Source: Enhydrobacter sp. (GTDB taxonomy: Bacteria; Pseudomonadota; Alphaproteobacteria; Reyranellales; Reyranellaceae). From it: a stretch of 64,000 nucleotides of DNA. A model generated the notes under the pieces. The model had not been told where the DNA came from. It did no database searches and saw nothing but the letters and a program-made list of their open reading frames with translations. Position numbers and translations under genes: made by a program. The DNA is taken from contig CP075528.1 of assembly GCA_025808875.1 (NCBI GenBank), positions 3,780,473 through 3,844,472 of the forward strand, given 5' to 3'. Below, in pieces: positions 43,142 to 51,218 of this stretch. Every line of letters begins with the position of its first letter. Position 1 is the first letter of the stretch.

Positions 43142-43519
43142 CTACTCCTTCTGACTTGGCGAACCGGTCGGGTGGTTGGATTCCGCCCTAGTGTCGCCTG
43201 ACGGCTGTTGCGAGGGGGTGGTCGGAGTATCGGCGGTCGAGGCCTTGCCTACTTGCTCGTCGAGCCCAAAGAAGCGCCGGCGTTTGTCCGCCCAGACACG
43301 CCGGCATGCCTCGTCGAGGGGACGTTGCTCAGGTGTGACGGTTCGGCAACGTGCCCATTCGTGACCATCAGGCCTTGCCTGCCCCGTTGCGATGAAGGAC
43401 CACTCGCTCGCGATCGCTACGTCGCGCAAGGCGCCGACGCTCAGAACGACAGTTGCCAGCAACAAGGCTATGGCGCTGAGCTGGATAATCAGCCGCACAG
43501 GATCATGCTGCTCGCGCAT
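43142..43519 (-). CDS. trbK: Putative entry exclusion protein TrbK-alt
   Basis: About 125 residues with one N-terminal membrane segment (LIIQLSAIALLLATVVLSVG), then WARCRTVTPEQRPLDEACRRVWADKRRRFFG and a polar Thr/Ser/Pro-rich tail. The conserved CRTVTPEQxxxDxxCxxVWAxxRxRFFG pattern marks TrbK-alt, placed between trbJ and trbL. TrbK proteins prevent redundant mating into cells that already carry the element. The ATG at 43519 lies 8 bases after the trbJ stop. Confidence 0.87.
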   Translation of the reverse strand: MREQHDPVRLIIQLSAIALLLATVVLSVGALRDVAIASEWSFIATGQARPDGHEWARCRTVTPEQRPLDEACRRVWADKRRRFFGLDEQVGKASTADTPTTPSQQPSGDTRAESNHPTGSPSQKE

Positions 43520-43526
43520 GACTGAC

Positions 43527-44264
43527 TCAGTTGTGGAACATCTGAACGGTAGTCGGTTGGTAGCCTTGGCGCGGTGTGAGGAAGCGCCGAAGCTGCTCTC
43601 GCGCCTGGTCCTGAGCGGCAGCACGCTGCGCCGCCTCGAGCCCTTGGGCCCTGCCCTGCGCCGCGACAGTAGCCGTCAAGTCCGCAAGCTGCTGCGCCTG
43701 AAGCGCTAGTAGCTGATTGCCGGCCTGGGTCGCCTGGAGCGCGCCCGTCGCGCCTTGGCTTGCGGCGATCAAAGCCGGCATTTCGCTGCGATTGGTGTCG
43801 AGGTTGCCAACGACAGTCGCCTGCACACGCAGGGCATCCTGCAGGCCATCAACCGTGTTCTGCCAGCGCGTCCGCGCATTGGCGATCAACGACAGGTCGG
43901 ACTGGCTCGTCGAGGCAGGCGCATAGACCGTAGAGAACGCCTGGTCGATCTGTTGGACGTCGAAGGCAATGCCTTGGACTTCGGCCAGCAGCTGCTGCGT
44001 GCGGCCAATCGACTGTTGCAGCTGCCGCAGCGACGAATACGGAAGACTGGCGAGATTGCGCGCCTGGTTGATCAGCATCTGCGCTTCGTTCTGCAGCGAT
44101 GTGATCTGGTTGTTCACCTGCTGCAGCGCCCGTGCCGCCGTCAACAGGTTCTGCGAATAGTTGCTGGGATCGAATACGGTCATCTGCGCCGAAGCGGGCA
44201 GCACCGTGCCCGCGATGGTGGTGGCGGCTGCAAGGGCGACAGCGAACCGTGTCAGTCGAATCAT
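43527..44264 (-). CDS. trbJ: Conjugal transfer protein TrbJ (VirB5-like)
   Basis: A 245-residue secreted protein with a Sec signal peptide (RFAVALAAATTIAGTVLPASA) and the conserved start of the mature part, TVFDPSNYSQNLLTAARALQQVNNQI. Long Gln/Ala-rich helices follow and the end is TPRQGYQPTTVQMF. VirB5-like TrbJ proteins sit at the pilus tip or channel surface. The ATG at 44264 overlaps the trbE stop codon (ATGA). Confidence 0.93.
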   Translation of the reverse strand: MIRLTRFAVALAAATTIAGTVLPASAQMTVFDPSNYSQNLLTAARALQQVNNQITSLQNEAQMLINQARNLASLPYSSLRQLQQSIGRTQQLLAEVQGIAFDVQQIDQAFSTVYAPASTSQSDLSLIANARTRWQNTVDGLQDALRVQATVVGNLDTNRSEMPALIAASQGATGALQATQAGNQLLALQAQQLADLTATVAAQGRAQGLEAAQRAAAQDQAREQLRRFLTPRQGYQPTTVQMFHN

Positions 44265-46702
44265 GATGAGGGCTCCAGGTTCTTGAGATCGGGGATGAGG
44301 TCGACAGCCCACGGGACGCCACGGGCCGTCAGCCAGGCAGTGAGAAACCCCTCACGTCCGTGCTCGGCCAAGAGCCGGTCTATAAGGGCCTGGTCCGATT
44401 TCGCCGAGGCTGCGGTCAGGGTGAGTGCGATCTCGCCGAGACCGAGCTCGAACAGGCGGTTGCCGCGGCGGGATTGGCAGTAATAGTCGCGCTTGGGTGT
44501 CGCACGGGCCAGGATCTCGATCTGCCGGTCATTGAGGCCAAACCGGCGATAGATGGCCGTGATTTGCGGCTCTATTGCTCGCTCATTGGGAAGGAACAGC
44601 CGGGTCAGACAGCTTTCGATGATGGCCGGCGCAATCTTGGAGGCATCGATATCGGCAAGCGACTGGGTGGCGAAAACCACCGACGCATTCTTCTTGCGCA
44701 GCGTCTTGAGCCACTCACGCAGCTGGGCGGCAAACCCCTCGTCGTCGAGGGCGAGCCAGCCTTCATCGACGATCAGCAAGGTCGGGCGGCCATCAAGCCG
44801 CGCCTCGATGCGATGGAACAGATAGGCCAGGACGGCTGCGGCAGCGCCCGTCCCAATCAGGCCCTCGGTCTCGAAGGCCTGCACCGAACCAATGCCGAGC
44901 TGCTCGACCTCGGCGTCGACCAACCGGCCATAGGCACCTCCAAGACAATATGGCCTGAGTGCACGCTTCAGCGCTGTCGATTGCAAAAGGACCGAAAGAC
45001 CGGTCAGCGTGCGCTCGCCGCTGGGCGCCGAGGCGAGCGACGTCAGCGCCGACCAGAGATGGTCCTTGGCCTCAGGGGTGACGCTGACCTTTTCAGCAGT
45101 AAGGATGGCCGAAAGCCACTCCGCAGCCCACCCTCGTTCTGCGACGTCCTCGATGAGCGCCAGCGGCTGAAGGGTGACAGGCTCGGAGGTGTCTTCGGAC
45201 AGGGCACCACCGAGATCGTGCCAGTCTCCGCCCATCGCGAACGTTGTGGCACGGATGGATCCACCAAAGTCGAAGGCAAAGACCTGCGCGTTTGCATATC
45301 GACGAAATTGCAACGCCATCAACGCCAGCAGCACTGACTTTCCAGCACCGGTGGGCCCCACAACGAGGGTATGGCCGACGTCACCGACGTGGATCGCGAA
45401 CCGAAAGGGCGTTGAGCCTTCCGTCTTGGCGAAGAAGAGCGGTGGCGCGTCCAGGTGCTCATCTTTCTCGGATCCCGACCAAACGGCCGAGAGAGGGATG
45501 ATGTGAGCAAGATTCAGGGTGGAAATGGGCGGCTGACGCACATTGGCGTAGGCATGACCAGGCAGGGACCCCAGCCAGGCGTCGACAGCATTGACTGTCT
45601 CCGCCTTGCAGGTGAAATCCCGCCCTTGGATGATCTTCTCGACCAGCCGAAGCTTTTCGTTGGCAACGCGGCGATCCTCATCCCAGACCGTCACGGTGGC
45701 GGTGCAGTAAGCCTCACCGGCCACATCGGCCCCGAGCTCCTGCAAGGCTGCATCAGCATCCATCGCCTTGTTGTGTGCATCAGTGTCCAACAGGGTCGAT
45801 GCCTCATTCGTCATGACCTCTTTGAGGATCGCGGCGATCGACTTCCGCTTGGAGAACCACTGCCGACGGATCTTGGTGACAAGCTTTGTGGCGTCGGTCT
45901 TGTCGAGGAGAATTGCCCGGGTCGACCAGCGGTAAGGGAAGGCGAGACGATTGAGCTCATCCAGGAGCCCAGGGGTTGTGGCGCTCGGGAAGCCAACGAT
46001 CGTGAGAACGCAGAGATGGGCGTCGCCCAGTCTCGGCTCGAGGCCACCCGTCAATGGTTGGTCTGTCAACAGAGCATCGAGATACATCGGTATTTCGGGC
46101 ACTCGAACGCGCTGATGCTTGGTCGAGACGCAGGAATGCAGGTAGGTCAGCGTCTCGGCGTCGTCGAGCCAACGGCACTCAGGCATGAAGCCGTCGAGAA
46201 GCTGCAGGATGCGGTCCGTTCGATCGACGAAGCCGTTCAGAATCTCGCGGGCGTCGATGCCCGTGCCCTGCTCCCGACCTTCATAGAAGAAGCGTTGCGT
46301 TGCTGACGTTTCCGAGGTCGGCGGTAGATAGAGGAACGTCAGGAAATAAGCTGATTCGAAGTGAGCCCCCTCTTCCTCGAACGCTGCCTTCCGTTCGGCT
46401 TCAACCAACGCCGACGCCGGCTCGGGGAAGCGGCTTGTGGGGTAGGTGCTCGCGGGTTGCCGTTGAGCCTCCACGAAGATCGCCCAGCCGGACCCAAGGC
46501 GACGGAGCGCACTGTTCAGCCTCCCGGCAACGGCGACAAGCTCGGCCGGTACCGCCGAATCCAAATCGGGTCCGCGGAAAGCGGCACTCCGCTGGAACGA
46601 ACCATCTTTGTTGAGAACCACGCCAGGAGCAATGAGAGCAGCCCACGGCAGGAAGTCCGCGAGGCGCGCCGTTGAATTGCGATATTCAGCAAGGTTCATC
46701 AT
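44261..46702 (-). CDS. trbE: Conjugal transfer ATPase TrbE (VirB4-like)
   Basis: A large ATPase of about 813 residues. The N-terminal CagE/VirB4 domain is followed by Walker A VVGPTGAGKSVLL near residue 445 and Walker B LLIVDEGWLALDDEG near residue 655, with VVFATQSLADIDAS (sensor-like) next. It energises pilus assembly and substrate passage at the inner membrane. The ATG at 46702 with GAGGGG upstream is favoured over a GTG 6 bases earlier. It starts 10 bases after the trbD stop. Confidence 0.95.
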   Translation of the reverse strand: MMNLAEYRNSTARLADFLPWAALIAPGVVLNKDGSFQRSAAFRGPDLDSAVPAELVAVAGRLNSALRRLGSGWAIFVEAQRQPASTYPTSRFPEPASALVEAERKAAFEEEGAHFESAYFLTFLYLPPTSETSATQRFFYEGREQGTGIDAREILNGFVDRTDRILQLLDGFMPECRWLDDAETLTYLHSCVSTKHQRVRVPEIPMYLDALLTDQPLTGGLEPRLGDAHLCVLTIVGFPSATTPGLLDELNRLAFPYRWSTRAILLDKTDATKLVTKIRRQWFSKRKSIAAILKEVMTNEASTLLDTDAHNKAMDADAALQELGADVAGEAYCTATVTVWDEDRRVANEKLRLVEKIIQGRDFTCKAETVNAVDAWLGSLPGHAYANVRQPPISTLNLAHIIPLSAVWSGSEKDEHLDAPPLFFAKTEGSTPFRFAIHVGDVGHTLVVGPTGAGKSVLLALMALQFRRYANAQVFAFDFGGSIRATTFAMGGDWHDLGGALSEDTSEPVTLQPLALIEDVAERGWAAEWLSAILTAEKVSVTPEAKDHLWSALTSLASAPSGERTLTGLSVLLQSTALKRALRPYCLGGAYGRLVDAEVEQLGIGSVQAFETEGLIGTGAAAAVLAYLFHRIEARLDGRPTLLIVDEGWLALDDEGFAAQLREWLKTLRKKNASVVFATQSLADIDASKIAPAIIESCLTRLFLPNERAIEPQITAIYRRFGLNDRQIEILARATPKRDYYCQSRRGNRLFELGLGEIALTLTAASAKSDQALIDRLLAEHGREGFLTAWLTARGVPWAVDLIPDLKNLEPSS

Positions 46703-46711
46703 GGGCACCCC

Positions 46712-46975
46712 TCACACGCGCAGGAAACCGGGGATGCGGAGGTGCCGGCGCACCACGTCGACGAACAGGGGATCGCGCTTCGCTGCCCAGACAGCCAAGG
46801 CGTGACCGATGACCCAAAGGAAGAGGCCGGCGAGCCAGAGCCGCAGGCCAAGTCCGAAAGCGGCCGCCAGCGTGCCGACAAGGATCGCGACCGAGCGCGG
46901 CGCGCCACCCAGCAGGATCGGCTCGGTTAAAGCGCGGTGCACGGGGACCACGAAGCCTGGTACGGGCCCCTCCAT
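46712..46975 (-). CDS. trbD: Conjugal transfer protein TrbD (VirB3-like)
   Basis: An 87-residue membrane protein. VHRALTEPILLGGAPRSVAIL is the conserved TrbD/VirB3 N-terminus, followed by two hydrophobic segments and a polar C-terminus RDPLFVDVVRRHLR. It helps TrbE locate at the membrane. Its ATG overlaps the trbC stop (ATGA-like). Confidence 0.93.
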   Translation of the reverse strand: MEGPVPGFVVPVHRALTEPILLGGAPRSVAILVGTLAAAFGLGLRLWLAGLFLWVIGHALAVWAAKRDPLFVDVVRRHLRIPGFLRV

Positions 46976-47298
46976 CAGACGAGGGCCCCGCCGCCGAAGG
47001 AGAAGAATGACAGGAAGAAACTAGAAGCCGCGAAAGCGATCGAGATGCCGAAGACGATCTGGATCAGGCGTCGGAACCCGCCCGAGGTCTCACCAAAGGC
47101 CAGCGTGAGGCCTGTGATGATGATGATGATCACGGCAATGATCTTGGCCACCGGCCCTTCGACCGATTGCAGGATCTGCTGCAGCGGTTGCTCCCAAGGC
47201 ATGCTGGAGCCCGCTGCCCAGGCCGATGGGGCAAGGGCCACGGAAAGTGTGACGGCAGCGACCGGTGTGACCGCTCGCCGGAACACGAAAGGCATCAT
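46975..47298 (-). CDS. trbC: Conjugal transfer pilin TrbC (VirB2-like)
   Basis: A 107-residue pilin precursor. A signal peptide (VTPVAAVTLSVALAPSAWA) is followed by the mature pilin GSSMPWEQPLQQILQSVEGPVAK, two hydrophobic helices (IIAVIIIIITGLTLAFG and a C-terminal one) and a positive loop between them. In some systems pilins of this group are cyclised by TraF, which is encoded at 54036. The ATG at 47298 overlaps the trbB stop codon. Confidence 0.93.
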   Translation of the reverse strand: MMPFVFRRAVTPVAAVTLSVALAPSAWAAGSSMPWEQPLQQILQSVEGPVAKIIAVIIIIITGLTLAFGETSGGFRRLIQIVFGISIAFAASSFFLSFFSFGGGALV

Positions 47299-48281
47299 GT
47301 TTGATCTCCCAAGAGTGTGAGTGCGTAGTCTCCGTTGGATGCGAGTCCTTCGACGCGACCGAGCTCGGTCAGGCGGCGCGCGGTGCCTCGACCGGACAGA
47401 ACGGCGATCAGGTCGATCGTTTCGGCGATCAGGGCGCGCGGCACTGTGACGACGGCTTCCTGGATGAGCTGCTCTAGTCGCCGCAGGGCGCCAAGCGCCG
47501 TGCCGGCGTGGATGGTGCCGATTCCGCCAGGATGGCCGGTTCCCCAAGCCTTCAAGAGATCGAGCGCTTCGGCGCCGCGGACCTCGCCGATCGGGATGCG
47601 GTCTGGCCGCAACCTCAGCGAAGAGCGCACCAGGTCGGACAACGACGCCACACCGTCCTTGGTGCGCAGGGCCACGAGATTGGGCGCCCGACATTGCAGC
47701 TCGCGGGTGTCCTCGATCAGCACCACCCGATCCGATGTCTTGGCGATCTCGGCCAGGAGGGCATTGGCCAGTGTCGTCTTGCCGGTCGACGTACCGCCGG
47801 CGACCAGGATGTTGCGCCGTTGGGCGACGGCCTCTCGGAGAGAACAGGCCTCGGCGGCCGTCATGATCCCACTCGCGACATAGTCCTCGAGCGAGAACAC
47901 TGCGACGGCCGGCTTTCGGATCGCAAAGGTGGGCGCCGTCACGACGGGCGGCAGAAGCCCTTCGAAACGCTCTCCCGTCTCGGGCAGCTCGGCCGACACA
48001 CGGGGGCTGCCGGCATGGACCTCAGCCCCGACATGATGAGCGACAAGCCGCACGATCCGCTCGCCATCGGCGGCCGCAAGATGCTGGCCGGTTTCAGCGA
48101 GACCGGTGGACAGGCGGTCGACCCACAGCCGGCCATCGGGGTTCAGCATGACCTCGACGACGGCAGGATCTTCGAGCCAGGCGGCAATGGCTGGACCAAG
48201 CGCCGTGCGCAGCATCCGCGCACCGCGAGAGATCACTTCGGCTTGGAAAGAATGAACCGTGCTTATCCGGTTATCACCCAC
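47295..48281 (-). CDS. trbB: Conjugal transfer ATPase TrbB (VirB11-like)
   Basis: The 328-residue hexameric ATPase of the secretion system. Walker A is VAGGTSTGKTTLANALL around residue 165. Landmarks before and after it are PAVVEVMLNPDGRLWVDRL, the Asp box VVLIEDTRELQC, LRLRPDRIPIGEVRGAEALDLLKAWGTGHPGG (His box) and TIHAGTA. The GTG at 48281 with GGAAGGA upstream is favoured and overlaps the stop of the small gene upstream (GTGGGTGA). Confidence 0.93.
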   Translation of the reverse strand: MGDNRISTVHSFQAEVISRGARMLRTALGPAIAAWLEDPAVVEVMLNPDGRLWVDRLSTGLAETGQHLAAADGERIVRLVAHHVGAEVHAGSPRVSAELPETGERFEGLLPPVVTAPTFAIRKPAVAVFSLEDYVASGIMTAAEACSLREAVAQRRNILVAGGTSTGKTTLANALLAEIAKTSDRVVLIEDTRELQCRAPNLVALRTKDGVASLSDLVRSSLRLRPDRIPIGEVRGAEALDLLKAWGTGHPGGIGTIHAGTALGALRRLEQLIQEAVVTVPRALIAETIDLIAVLSGRGTARRLTELGRVEGLASNGDYALTLLGDQT

Positions 48282-48492
48282 GGATCGTCCTTCCCGACGT
48301 AAGATCAACAATGGACCCGTCTACGAGGCGCATGCCGAGCGCCACGTCGCTTGGCCGATAGTTATTGTCGTTGCCGCGGAGGCGGTACGCTGGATCGTCG
48401 ACGACCCGCACGTCGAACCACCGATTCGGTGCGGTCTGCCCCCAATACTTGCTGCTCCGTTTGATGCGAGCGACGAGTTGCTGGTCACTCAT
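48274..48492 (-). CDS. Small hypothetical protein coupled to trbB
   Basis: A 72-residue soluble protein: SDQQLVARIKRSSKYWGQ, then WFDVRVVDDPAYRLRGNDNNYR and DVALGMRLVDGSIVDLTS. The stop codon lies within the first codons of trbB (8-base overlap), so translation is probably coupled. GGGGG lies upstream of the ATG at 48492; an in-frame ATG at 48510 is also possible. Balanced composition argues for a real gene, but I recognise no family. Confidence 0.55.
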   Translation of the reverse strand: MSDQQLVARIKRSSKYWGQTAPNRWFDVRVVDDPAYRLRGNDNNYRPSDVALGMRLVDGSIVDLTSGRTIRG

Positions 48493-48681
48493 TTCAAAGG
48501 CCCCCTTCATCGGGTGTTAGCCGGATAGGCATGGAATGGACTGTCACGATCACCCCGTGCGAGACCGTGCGAGCGACGGTCGTGGACTGGGGTCGACTAA
48601 GAGGACGAGAAGATGGGGCGAAGCAACAACATCAGACCGGCGTAGTGCTTCAGCGTAGAAAGGCAGGCGCGCGACGGAAGC

Positions 48682-49122
48682 TCAGGTTGGGTCCGCTGCC
48701 TCATCGCTGGCTTGTACTTGTGGCGCGATGTCCTGAGAAATCTCATCGGCAAGTGTCCGTCCCTTCGCCAGACGTCGTCCAAGAGCCTCGACGTAGCCCT
48801 CGTACCGTTCCCGCCCCTTCGCCTGTGCTGCCGGTTGGGCGGTGTCCGGTAGCGGAGGAGTGGCCGTCAGCCAGAACCGAACGAACAGCGCCAACGCCTC
48901 ATTCGTAATGGTGACATGCCGTTCGAGCCGCTCGACCTGCCGCGTGAGTCGATCCAGACGACGGCCCAGTGCCCCCTCCAGTCGCTCGGAAGCGTCTGGA
49001 GACAAGAACGAGTCAAGGGCAGTTTCGACGATGAGGGCCTGCGGGACGCGCTTGCGTGTGGCGTAGTCGGCAAGCTTTCCCGCCAGTTCAGGCGGCAGGC
49101 GAAAGGTGTGCTTGGTGCGCAT
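48682..49122 (-). CDS. CopG-like ribbon-helix-helix regulator
   Basis: A 146-residue protein with an N-terminal ribbon-helix-helix segment: KHTFRLPPELAGKLADYATRKRVPQALIVETALDSFL. A helical region then resembles a coiled coil (RLEGALGRRLDRLTRQVERLERHVTI). CopG-like proteins sit between traG and trbB in this element type and may regulate the transfer operon or assist relaxosome assembly. It starts 3 bases after the traG stop. Confidence 0.85.
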   Translation of the reverse strand: MRTKHTFRLPPELAGKLADYATRKRVPQALIVETALDSFLSPDASERLEGALGRRLDRLTRQVERLERHVTITNEALALFVRFWLTATPPLPDTAQPAAQAKGRERYEGYVEALGRRLAKGRTLADEISQDIAPQVQASDEAADPT

Positions 49123-49125
49123 GGC

Positions 49126-51123
49126 CTAGAGGTCGATACCATCACTCGGATCCATGGCCGCCTGGCGGGCTAAGCCGCGCGCCTTGGCACGCAGCACGCG
49201 GGCACGCACGGCCTCGTCATCTGGCTCGTCCTCGCCAAAGGCAAACTCCGCTGACGGCATTACTGGGTCGGGTGCGATATCCTCGTGCTCGGGAAGCTCG
49301 GGCTCTCGTCGGATTCCACTGTTCGCCGGATCCTCAGTAGGCGCACCCGGCGAGCGCGGCTCGGTCCTAGCGCGGTCGCTGCACGGAGCATCCGATCCAC
49401 TCCAGTCGTCTATCGCGGTCGCTCTCCTCGGCTCGGCACTTGTCGTCTTCGGCGACGGTAGGATCCGATCCTTGAGCTGTTGGTCCTCATAGTACCGGAC
49501 CTTTTTCGCCCGGATCGGAGGGCAGCCGGAGACCAGGACCAGCTCGTCGGTCGGAGGGAGCTGCATTACTTCACCGGGCGTGAGCAGTGGCCGTGCGGTC
49601 TCCTGGCGCGACACCATAAGATGGCCAAGCCAAGGACTGAGGCGGTGGCCAGCATAGTTTTTGGCATCGCGAATCTCGGTTGCCGTACCCAACGCATCGG
49701 AGACGCGCTTGGCCGTGCGTTCGTCGTTGGTCGCGAAGGAGACTCGCACGTGGCAATTGTCGAGGATGGCGTTGTTCGGTCCGTAGGCCTTCTCGATCTG
49801 ATTGAGCGACTGAGCGATGAGAAAGCTCTTCAGCCCATACCCGGCCATGAAGGCGAGCGCCGACTCGAAAAAGTCTAGGCGGCCCAGTGCCGGGAACTCG
49901 TCTAGCATCAGTAAGAGCCGCTGTTGTCGACGCTGGTCATGGAGATCCTCGGTGAGCCGGCGACCGATCTGGTTCAAAACGAGCCTGATGAGCGGCTTGG
50001 TTCGGCTGATGTCGGAGGGCGGCACCACGAGGTAGAGCGTGGTCGGTCGTTCGTCCTCAATGAGGTCACGAATGCGCCAATCGCAGCGCCGAGTTACCTG
50101 GGCGACCACGGGATCGCGGTAGAGACCGAGAAAGGACATGGCGGTCGAGAGAACGCCGGAGCGTTCGTTCTCGCTCTTGTTCAGGAGCTCTCTCGCGGCC
50201 GAGGCGACCACGGGGTGCGGGCCGGCCGCCCCGAGATGCGGCGTCGTCATCATCGCGTGAAGTGTCTTCTCGATCGCCCGCTTGGGGTCTGATAGCAGAG
50301 CCGAGACGCTCGCCAATGTCTTCTCCTCCTCGGCGTACAGCACGTGCAGGATCGCTCCGACCAGAAGGGAGTGGCTTGTCTTCTCCCAGTGATTCCTCCG
50401 CTCCAGAGCTCCCTCGGGATCTACCAGGACGTCGGCAATGTTCTGGACGTCTCGCACCTCCCACTCGCCGCGACGGACTTCCAGCAGAGGATTGTAGGCG
50501 GCCGACTGCGCGTTCGTTGGATCGAACAGCAGAATGCGGCCGTGCTGAGCCCGAAACCCCGAAGTCAGCTGGAAGTTCTCTCCCTTGATGTCATGAACGA
50601 TCGCGCTGCCCGGCCACGTGAGCAGAGTTGGGACCACGAGCCCAACACCCTTGCCGCTGCGCGTCGGTGCAAAACACAACACGTGCTCTGGGCCGTCGTG
50701 GCGCAGGTACTCGTGATCGAGCCGTCCAAGCACGACGCCGTCTGGCCCTAGAAGACGAGCGCTGCGTGCCTCACGCGCCGTCGCCCAACGCGCTGAGCCG
50801 TAGGTGGCGACGTTCTTCGCCTCACGCGCCCGCCACACCGACATGCCGATAGCGACGGCGATGGATATGAATCCGCCCGATGCGGCAATAAAGGCTCCCT
50901 CGACGAAGATGGCGGGCGCGTAGGCGTCATAGGAGTACCACCAGGCGAAGAACGACGGAGGAAAGTAGACGGGTATGCCGCCTGCAATCTCGAACCAGGG
51001 ATGCCCAAGCTGAGGCTGATAGCCAAGCCGCCAGGCAGTCCACTGCGTGGCCACCCAGAGCGTGACCAGCACGATCGAGAAGACGATCGTGATCTGGCCC
51101 CAAAGGATTTTGGTCGCAGACAT
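49126..51123 (-). CDS. traG: Type IV coupling protein TraG (VirD4-like)
   Basis: A 665-residue coupling ATPase. Two or three N-terminal membrane segments (for example ITIVFSIVLVTLWVA) precede the conserved YGSARWAT box. Walker A is FAPTRSGKGVGLVVPTLLTW (about residue 155), and LLMLDEFPALGRL is Walker B, followed by FLIAQSLNQIEKAYG. It brings the relaxase-DNA complex to the secretion channel. The C-terminal tail is polar and variable. The ATG at 51123 starts SATKILWGQ, the usual beginning of this subfamily. The 3' end of the relaxase gene overlaps the region upstream of the start. Confidence 0.95.
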   Translation of the reverse strand: MSATKILWGQITIVFSIVLVTLWVATQWTAWRLGYQPQLGHPWFEIAGGIPVYFPPSFFAWWYSYDAYAPAIFVEGAFIAASGGFISIAVAIGMSVWRAREAKNVATYGSARWATAREARSARLLGPDGVVLGRLDHEYLRHDGPEHVLCFAPTRSGKGVGLVVPTLLTWPGSAIVHDIKGENFQLTSGFRAQHGRILLFDPTNAQSAAYNPLLEVRRGEWEVRDVQNIADVLVDPEGALERRNHWEKTSHSLLVGAILHVLYAEEEKTLASVSALLSDPKRAIEKTLHAMMTTPHLGAAGPHPVVASAARELLNKSENERSGVLSTAMSFLGLYRDPVVAQVTRRCDWRIRDLIEDERPTTLYLVVPPSDISRTKPLIRLVLNQIGRRLTEDLHDQRRQQRLLLMLDEFPALGRLDFFESALAFMAGYGLKSFLIAQSLNQIEKAYGPNNAILDNCHVRVSFATNDERTAKRVSDALGTATEIRDAKNYAGHRLSPWLGHLMVSRQETARPLLTPGEVMQLPPTDELVLVSGCPPIRAKKVRYYEDQQLKDRILPSPKTTSAEPRRATAIDDWSGSDAPCSDRARTEPRSPGAPTEDPANSGIRREPELPEHEDIAPDPVMPSAEFAFGEDEPDDEAVRARVLRAKARGLARQAAMDPSDGIDL

Positions 51124-51218
51124 GGCTGCAACATGAGGCGAGAGACCATCATGACGACAAGGGTGCAACGTCTCGGTGGCGGTCGTAGCGTGCAATTCGG
51201 ACGACGCACGCTGGACAG

